NCBI GenBank assembly: GCA_938015405.1
Contig: CALLPZ010000461.1
Location: 1 to 5,058 of the forward strand
Direction: 5' to 3'
DNA length: 5,058 bases
Source: an uncultured Pseudanabaenaceae cyanobacterium
GTDB lineage: Bacteria; Cyanobacteriota; Cyanobacteriia; PCC-9006; JAAUQQ01
In this document: positions 4,714 to 5,058 of the stretch, one piece after another
Numbering within the stretch: the first letter of the stretch is position 1
Layout of the letters: each line of letters starts with the position of its first letter
Program-made: the position numbers and the translations under genes
Notes under the pieces: model-generated
Database searches by the model: none
What the model was told of the DNA's origin: nothing
Seen by the model: only the letters and a program-made list of their open reading frames with translations

Positions 4714-5058
4714 CTAATCGCCTGCCGGCTCATCCAAATGCTCCGATACATCCCGATAGAGATTGAGGATGTGATGGTCTTGCAACCGATAAATGACATT
4801 GCGCCCCTGTCGGGTGTAGCTCACCAATCGCATATTGCGCAGCACTCGCAGCTGATGGGACACCGCAGACTCACTCATCTCCACCCGCTTCGCCAAATCG
4901 CTAACCCGCTGTTCTTCCAGGGCTAAAGCCGAAATAATCCGCCAGCGATTAGGGTCACCCAACACAGCAAAGAATTCCGCCATGCGCTGGGCCTTTTCAA
5001 CCGAGAGCAATGCGCCATCTCCCCCTGGCAAGGCCGAAGCGTCCGTCGCAGATTGATT
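4714..5058 (-). CDS. ArsR/SmtB-family metal-responsive repressor, 5' end outside window
   Basis: This is a dimeric winged-helix repressor that would release operator DNA on binding metal, probably Zn(II). From memory it aligns closely with Synechococcus SmtB and Synechocystis ZiaR: MAEFFAVLGDPNR, the recognition helix SESAVSHQLRVLRNMRLVSY and the wing QGRNVIYRL. The alpha5 metal ligands are all present in DHHILNLYRDVSEHLDE: Asp85, His87, His98 and Glu101, counted from the TTG at 5031. The alpha3N site looks lost: the SmtB Cys61 position is Arg42 (EQRVSDL for ELCVGDL), with only Asp45 kept. The frame has no stop before the right edge. Comparison with SmtB puts the true start about 10-15 residues beyond it; the TTG at 5031 would give 105 residues but is an unlikely start. 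The operator and any regulated exporter or metallothionein gene would lie to the right. It converges on the FecR-domain gene. Confidence 0.93.
   Translation of the reverse strand, partial: NQSATDASALPGGDGALLSVEKAQRMAEFFAVLGDPNRWRIISALALEEQRVSDLAKRVEMSESAVSHQLRVLRNMRLVSYTRQGRNVIYRLQDHHILNLYRDVSEHLDEPAGD

Overview
The window most likely comes from a cyanobacterium. It has five perfect copies of the cyanobacterial HIP1 octamer GCGATCGC in 5 kb, against roughly 0.1 expected by chance. It also carries a cyanobacterial-style FecR-domain secreted protein and an ArsR/SmtB repressor closely resembling Synechococcus SmtB and Synechocystis ZiaR. The content is ordinary chromosome: no transposase, integrase, CRISPR array, rRNA or tRNA was seen.

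Layout, left to right. Positions 1-1241 (minus) hold the first 413 codons of a CPA2/KefB-type cation:proton antiporter whose 3' end lies outside the window. A divergent intergenic region (1242-1434) contains a 15-bp palindrome next to a possible antiporter -10 box. It separates the antiporter from a small two-helix membrane protein of unknown function on the plus strand (1435-1971). Next is a strong intrinsic terminator (2012-2042) oriented for the minus-strand gene that follows, a complete class I-alpha DAHP synthase (2152-3216), the entry enzyme of the shikimate pathway. It has all four metal ligands and a Tyr-type effector-site residue.

A 610-bp region (3217-3826) follows. It contains palindromic and promoter-like elements upstream of the DAHP synthase gene. 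It also holds a 38-codon small ORF with a good Shine-Dalgarno (3528-3644), a possible plus-strand promoter (3641-3667) and a hairpin plus T-tract (3755-3803). That last group could be a regulated leader or a small RNA. Then comes a secreted FecR-domain/Ig-like-fold protein starting at GTG (3827-4648). Last is the minus-strand metal-sensing ArsR/SmtB-family repressor (4714-5058), cut by the right edge before its start codon.

The genes do not form one operon; orientations alternate (-, +, -, +, +, -). No previously undescribed multi-gene system is evident. The points most worth checking are the 38-aa ORF and its structured ribosome-binding site, the 3641-3803 transcript candidate, the palindrome in the antiporter promoter region, and the apparent loss of the alpha3N metal site in the SmtB-like repressor.
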